A stretch of DNA of 64,000 bases, from contig CAJGDJ010000003.1 in NCBI GenBank assembly GCA_904502025.1, positions 1-64,000 on the forward strand, in the 5' to 3' direction. Numbering within the stretch: position 1 is the first letter of the stretch; every line of letters starts with the position of its first letter. Shown here piece by piece: positions 60,481 through 64,000 of this stretch. Source of the DNA: an uncultured Muribaculaceae bacterium. GTDB taxonomy: Bacteria > Bacteroidota > Bacteroidia > Bacteroidales > Muribaculaceae. Position numbers and translations under genes: made by a program. The notes below the pieces were generated by a model, which worked only from the letters and a program-made list of their open reading frames with translations, made no database searches and was not told the DNA's origin.

Positions 60481-61728
60481 TTAACCTTTGATTGCAGCTA
60501 CGCCAGGAAGAACTTTTCCTTCGATAGCTTCAAGGAGAGCACCACCACCGGTTGATACGTATGATACTTTGTCAGCTAAACCAAATTTGTTTACACAAGC
60601 AACAGAGTCGCCACCACCAACAAGTGAGAATGCACCATTTTCAGTTGCTTCAACTATAGCTTCAGCAATAGCTTTAGAACCACCTGCAAAGTTATCAAAT
60701 TCAAATACTCCGGCAGGACCATTCCAAAGAATAGTTTTAGCAGTGCGGATAACATTAGCAAATGATTCACGAGTTGCAGGACCTGCGTCCATACCTTCCC
60801 AACCTTCGGGAATATCCATTGCTGAAACAACTTGAGTGTTTGCATCGTTGCTAAATTTATCTCCTGCGATACAATCTGTACCAAGAACAAGGTTTACGCC
60901 CTTTTCTTGAGCTTTCTTCATGATATCAAGAGCCAAATCAAGCTTATCATCTTCGCAAATTGAAAGACCGATTTTACCACCTTGAGCTTTAGCAAAAGTA
61001 TATGTCATACCACCACAAAGAATCAAGTTATCAACCTTATCCATGAGGTTTTCGATGATACCAATTTTTGTAGAAACTTTTGAACCACCCATGATAGCAG
61101 TGAAAGGACGTTTGATATCACTAAGGATATTATCAACAGCTTGAACTTCTTTTTCCATCAAATAGCCAAGCATTTTATCATCTTCACCAAAGCTGTCAGC
61201 GATAACTGCAGTTGAAGCGTGTTTGCGGTGAGCAGTACCAAATGCATCGTTCACATAGCAATCAGCATAGCTGGCAAGAGTCTTTGCAAATGCTTTTTGG
61301 CTTTCTTTCATTTCTTTCTTAGCAGTTTCATAAGCTGGATCTTCTTTATCGATACCTACAGGCTTACCTTCCTCTTCTGCATAGAAACGAAGGTTTTCAA
61401 GCAAAAGCACTTCACCGGGTTGCAATGCTGCAGCAGCATCAGCAGCGTTAGCACAATCTTCGGCAAATTTCACATCACGACCAAGAGCAGCAGCTACTGC
61501 ATCTTTAATTTGAGCAAGAGAAAATTTAGGATTTACTTTGCCTTTTGGTTTACCCATGTGAGACATGATGATAAGAGCACCACCTTCTTCAAGAATTTTT
61601 TTGAGTGTAGGAAGTGCACCACGAATACGAGTGTCGTCTGTGATGTTTCCGTTTTCATCTAAGGGCACATTAAAGTCCACTCTGACGATTGCCTTTTTGC
61701 CGGCAAATTTGTAATTGTCGATAGTCAT
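60481..61728 (-). CDS. pgk: Phosphoglycerate kinase
   Basis: Glycolytic enzyme making ATP and 3-phosphoglycerate from 1,3-bisphosphoglycerate. The 415-residue sequence has RVDFNVPLD (about 16-24), MSHMGKPKGKVNPKFSL near 55-71 (SHMGKP instead of the common SHLGRP), GGSKVSTKIG near 213-222 and GGGDSVACV near 373-381. Codon use suggests high expression. Transcription starts from a -7 box near 61789-61796 and stops at the 12-bp hairpin at 60427-60458. Confidence 0.96.
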   Translation of the reverse strand: MTIDNYKFAGKKAIVRVDFNVPLDENGNITDDTRIRGALPTLKKILEEGGALIIMSHMGKPKGKVNPKFSLAQIKDAVAAALGRDVKFAEDCANAADAAAALQPGEVLLLENLRFYAEEEGKPVGIDKEDPAYETAKKEMKESQKAFAKTLASYADCYVNDAFGTAHRKHASTAVIADSFGEDDKMLGYLMEKEVQAVDNILSDIKRPFTAIMGGSKVSTKIGIIENLMDKVDNLILCGGMTYTFAKAQGGKIGLSICEDDKLDLALDIMKKAQEKGVNLVLGTDCIAGDKFSNDANTQVVSAMDIPEGWEGMDAGPATRESFANVIRTAKTILWNGPAGVFEFDNFAGGSKAIAEAIVEATENGAFSLVGGGDSVACVNKFGLADKVSYVSTGGGALLEAIEGKVLPGVAAIKG

Positions 61729-61788
61729 TTTCGTTTGAAAATTTAATTAGTTATAACGTTATAATTTAGTTTTTACAAATTGATTTCA

Positions 61789-61796
61789 CAAAATTA
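61789..61796 (-). promoter_or_regulatory. -7 box (TAATTTTG) for pgk
   Basis: TAATTTTG on the minus strand, 60 nt before the pgk start. It makes pgk independent of the prfA-pyrF pair. Confidence 0.4.
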
Positions 61797-61831
61797 CACC
61801 TTTTTTCTCAATTATATGTGTATTTTTGATA

Positions 61832-62662
61832 TTAAATGATGTTATGAGCCTTTAATAATTCACTCATTTCATTCGCAAGTTTTTTTGATTCACTTGCAGC
61901 AGCCTCTGCAAAGTCCTCTCCATTTGAGGCATATATAATACCACGAGAAGAATTTACTAATAATCCACAATCTTCAATCATACCATACTTTGCAACTTCT
62001 TCAAGGCTACCTCCTTGAGCTCCAACCCCGGGAACAAGCAAGAAGCTATTTGGCGACACTTTACGTATATCTTGGAACATAGCTCCTTGTGTAGCACCAA
62101 CAACATACATCATTTCATCACTTGATGCCCATTTAGCCGAAGTTTCAAGCACATGTTCAAAGATGCGTTTTCCTTCTTTATCTTCAATTAATTGGAAGTC
62201 ATGGCTTCCTTTGTTTGAAGTCAACGCCAAAAGAATTACCCATTTCCCATCATATCCAAGAAATGGAGTTACACTATCTTCGCCCATATAAGGAGCAACA
62301 GTGATAGCATCAACATCAAGATGCTCAAAGAAGCTACGAGCATAAAGTTGTGATGTGTTACCTATATCACCACGTTTTGCATCAGCAATGATGAATTGAT
62401 CAGGATATTTTTCTTTGATATATTTTACTGTTTCTTCAAGTGCAATCCAACCTTCAACGCCAAGGCTTTCATAGAAAGCAAGATTGGGTTTATATGCCAC
62501 TGCATATTGAGCAGTAGCATCAATAATCGCTTTATTGAATGCCAATAGTGGATTTTCTTCACTCAAAAGATGTTGAGGAATCTTTTTAATATCAGGATCA
62601 AGCCCAACACATAGGAACGACCCTTTGCGACGTATATTTTCAACTAATTCTGTTCTTTTCAT
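61832..62662 (-). CDS. pyrF: Orotidine 5'-phosphate decarboxylase (type 2)
   Basis: The last step of UMP synthesis. The 276-residue protein has the family's CVGLDPD near 18-24 and the catalytic DAKRGDIGN near 92-100, where the Asp-Lys-Asp tetrad lies. The length above 250 and the FNKAIIDATAQYAVAYKPN and LLVPGVGAQGG segments mark the longer type 2 form. It begins 12 nt after prfA in one operon. Confidence 0.95.
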   Translation of the reverse strand: MKRTELVENIRRKGSFLCVGLDPDIKKIPQHLLSEENPLLAFNKAIIDATAQYAVAYKPNLAFYESLGVEGWIALEETVKYIKEKYPDQFIIADAKRGDIGNTSQLYARSFFEHLDVDAITVAPYMGEDSVTPFLGYDGKWVILLALTSNKGSHDFQLIEDKEGKRIFEHVLETSAKWASSDEMMYVVGATQGAMFQDIRKVSPNSFLLVPGVGAQGGSLEEVAKYGMIEDCGLLVNSSRGIIYASNGEDFAEAAASESKKLANEMSELLKAHNII

Positions 62663-62674
62663 TATATCTTATTT

Positions 62675-63784
62675 TTAGAGTTCGCTTTCCTTTAATTTCT
62701 CTGCATTTTCAGCAATTATAAGTTGGTCGATACAATCTTGAATATCGCCATCAACAAATGCTTGGAGATTATATATTGTATAATTAATACGATGGTCGGT
62801 AATACGTCCTTGCGGATAGTTATATGTACGAATCTTTGCCGAACGGTCGCCAGTTGACACCATAGTTTTGCGTCGTGAAGCAATATCATCAATATATTTT
62901 TGATGTTCTTTATCATAAATAAATGTACGCAAACGGCTCAACGCACGCTCTTTGTTCTTTGGTTGGTCGCGAGTTTCAGTACACTCAATAAGAATTTCTT
63001 CGGTTTCTCCGGTATTAGGATTTTTCCACAAATAACGAAGACGCACACCCGATTCTACTTTGTTCACATTCTGTCCACCGGCACCACCACTTCGGAATGT
63101 ATCCCACTTGATTTCTCCTTCGTTAATTTCTACATCAAATGCTTCAGCTTCGGGTAAAACTGCTACTGTTGCAGCCGAAGTGTGAACACGGCCTTGTGTT
63201 TCAGTTGCAGGCACACGTTGTACACGATGTACACCACTCTCATATTTAAGTGTTCCATATACACCCTCTCCACTCACTGCCATAACAATTTCCTTGAAGC
63301 CTCCGGCAGCACCTTCACTGAAACTTGTAATCGCAACATTCCAACCCTTTGACTCGCAATATTTACTATACATCTTAAACAAGTCGCCGGCAAAAATTGC
63401 AGCTTCATCACCACCGGTACCTCCACGGATTTCAAGTATTGCATTTTTACCATCTTCAGGGTCGGCTGGAATAAGAAGTAATTTTATTTCTTCTTCAAGA
63501 TTTGGTAATTCGGCGTTAGCACTATCAAGTTCCTCTTTTGCCATTGCTCGCATATCGTCATCATTTTCTGTTTCAAGAATTTCACGAGCCTCTTGAATAT
63601 TACCCAAAAGATTGCGATAGCGACGAGTTGCCCCGGTTAATTTTTCGAGGTCTTTATATTCTTTAGTTAATCGCACATAACGTTTCATATCAGCAATAAC
63701 CGAAGGGTCAGTTATCAGCGTACTAACCTCTTCAAATCGAGCTTCAATGCCGTCAAGGCGAGATAATAATGATGAATCAGCCAT
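62675..63784 (-). CDS. prfA: Peptide chain release factor 1
   Basis: Ends translation at UAA and UAG. The 369-residue protein has the PAT codon-reading tripeptide in RVPATETQGRVHTS (near 190) and the GGQ catalytic loop in SGGAGGQNVNK near 230-240, followed by CTETRDQPKNKERAL. Length is normal. It is RF1 rather than RF2 because of PAT and because no frameshift site is present near codon 25. A -7 box lies at 63804-63811. Confidence 0.96.
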   Translation of the reverse strand: MADSSLLSRLDGIEARFEEVSTLITDPSVIADMKRYVRLTKEYKDLEKLTGATRRYRNLLGNIQEAREILETENDDDMRAMAKEELDSANAELPNLEEEIKLLLIPADPEDGKNAILEIRGGTGGDEAAIFAGDLFKMYSKYCESKGWNVAITSFSEGAAGGFKEIVMAVSGEGVYGTLKYESGVHRVQRVPATETQGRVHTSAATVAVLPEAEAFDVEINEGEIKWDTFRSGGAGGQNVNKVESGVRLRYLWKNPNTGETEEILIECTETRDQPKNKERALSRLRTFIYDKEHQKYIDDIASRRKTMVSTGDRSAKIRTYNYPQGRITDHRINYTIYNLQAFVDGDIQDCIDQLIIAENAEKLKESEL

Positions 63785-63803
63785 ATAATTTTTTAATTTT
63801 TCA

Positions 63804-63811
63804 CAAAGTTA
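63804..63811 (-). promoter_or_regulatory. -7 box (TAACTTTG) for prfA-pyrF
   Basis: TAACTTTG on the minus strand, 19 nt before the prfA start at 63784. Confidence 0.55.
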
Positions 63812-63887
63812 CGAAATTAAATTGATAGTAAGATTGAGTTATAGCACAAAAAACTAACTATTCACACAATATTATTATAATATTGAC

Positions 63888-63895
63888 TACCTTTG
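63888..63895 (+). promoter_or_regulatory. -7 box (TACCTTTG) for the DUF4250 gene
   Basis: TACCTTTG on the plus strand, 21 nt before the start codon at 63917. Confidence 0.55.
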
Positions 63896-63916
63896 TCGCA
63901 ACAAAATTAAAAACAC

Positions 63917-64000
63917 ATGAAAGATTTACCACAAGACCCATTTATACTTTTTAGTTATATCAATACTAAACTACGTGACAATTATGCTTCTCTTGACATT
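63917..64000 (+). CDS. Partial DUF4250-like small protein (runs off the right edge)
   Basis: Twenty-eight codons are visible, opening MKDLPQDPFILFSYINTKL and continuing RDNYASLD. The PxDPxxLxSxxNxxLRDxYxSLD pattern is that of the small DUF4250 family (usually ~60 residues). Function is unknown. The start codon is 21 nt after a -7 box. Confidence 0.6.
   Translation, partial: MKDLPQDPFILFSYINTKLRDNYASLDI

Noticed and set aside
61219..61662. 147-codon plus-strand frame inside pgk
   Set aside because: It mirrors a highly conserved glycolytic gene and has no domain of its own.
1..64000. CRISPR arrays, tRNA or rRNA genes, insertion sequences, prophage genes
   Set aside because: I looked in all gene gaps and found no regularly spaced repeats, cloverleaf, transposase or integrase. 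No support for any.

Overview
The window is an AT-rich stretch of a Bacteroidales chromosome. A gut or oral anaerobe near Muribaculaceae/Bacteroidaceae fits, but the family is an inference. The support is: a porQ-cmk-ispH block, type IX secretion (T9SS) C-terminal sorting domains on several secreted proteins, a eukaryote-like (GT3) glycogen synthase next to a GT35 glucan phosphorylase, promoters of the Bacteroidetes type (-33 TTTG, -7 TAnnTTTG), and no Shine-Dalgarno-like sites before most starts. I see no rRNA, tRNA, CRISPR array, transposase, integrase or phage gene. Apart from one repeat-like leader this is core chromosome.

Layout. 1-7.5 kb: a partial T9SS cargo gene, then a heavy-metal efflux operon (His-rich small protein, RND adaptor, RND pump, TolC-like channel) behind a structured leader, and an iron-type superoxide dismutase whose start codon sits at the edge of a 16-bp perfect hairpin. 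7.5-18.3 kb: an MBOAT/SGNH O-acylation pair divergent from rmuC, a secreted propeller-like protein, a lone ECF sigma factor, a deaminase/S41 protease/FTHF cyclo-ligase operon, and a second ECF sigma factor between two small membrane proteins. 18.3-23.9 kb: a 1306-residue secreted amidase with a T9SS tail, its propeller-like partner, and a stand-alone TonB C-terminal domain protein. 24-32 kb: porQ-cmk-ispH-exonuclease-lipoprotein, then the glycogen pair. 32-33 kb: a Cys/Lys-rich secreted peptide beside a Spy/CpxP-like protein. 33-38.6 kb: GH9 glycosidase, M23 peptidase, phosphoglucomutase. 38.9-47.6 kb: TPR protein and gyrA, divergent from clpC and htpG. 47.6-56.7 kb: small unknowns, the agmatine-to-putrescine pair, a small T9SS cargo, a T9SS type B protein, a lytic transglycosylase and uvrA. 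56.7-64 kb: Sel1 protein, polyprenyl synthase, tatD, tspO, pgk, pyrF, prfA and the start of a DUF4250 gene.

How it fits together. Three themes recur: envelope and peptidoglycan work (amidase, M23, lytic transglycosylase, S41 protease, MBOAT), T9SS export (PorQ plus five likely cargoes), and metal or redox stress (RND pump, SOD, Cys-rich peptide with Spy-like partner). The rest is housekeeping. Features most worth a second look are the Cys/Lys-rich peptide with its LTxxQ partner, the hairpin at the SOD start, the structured leader of the metal operon, and the T9SS amidase locus.
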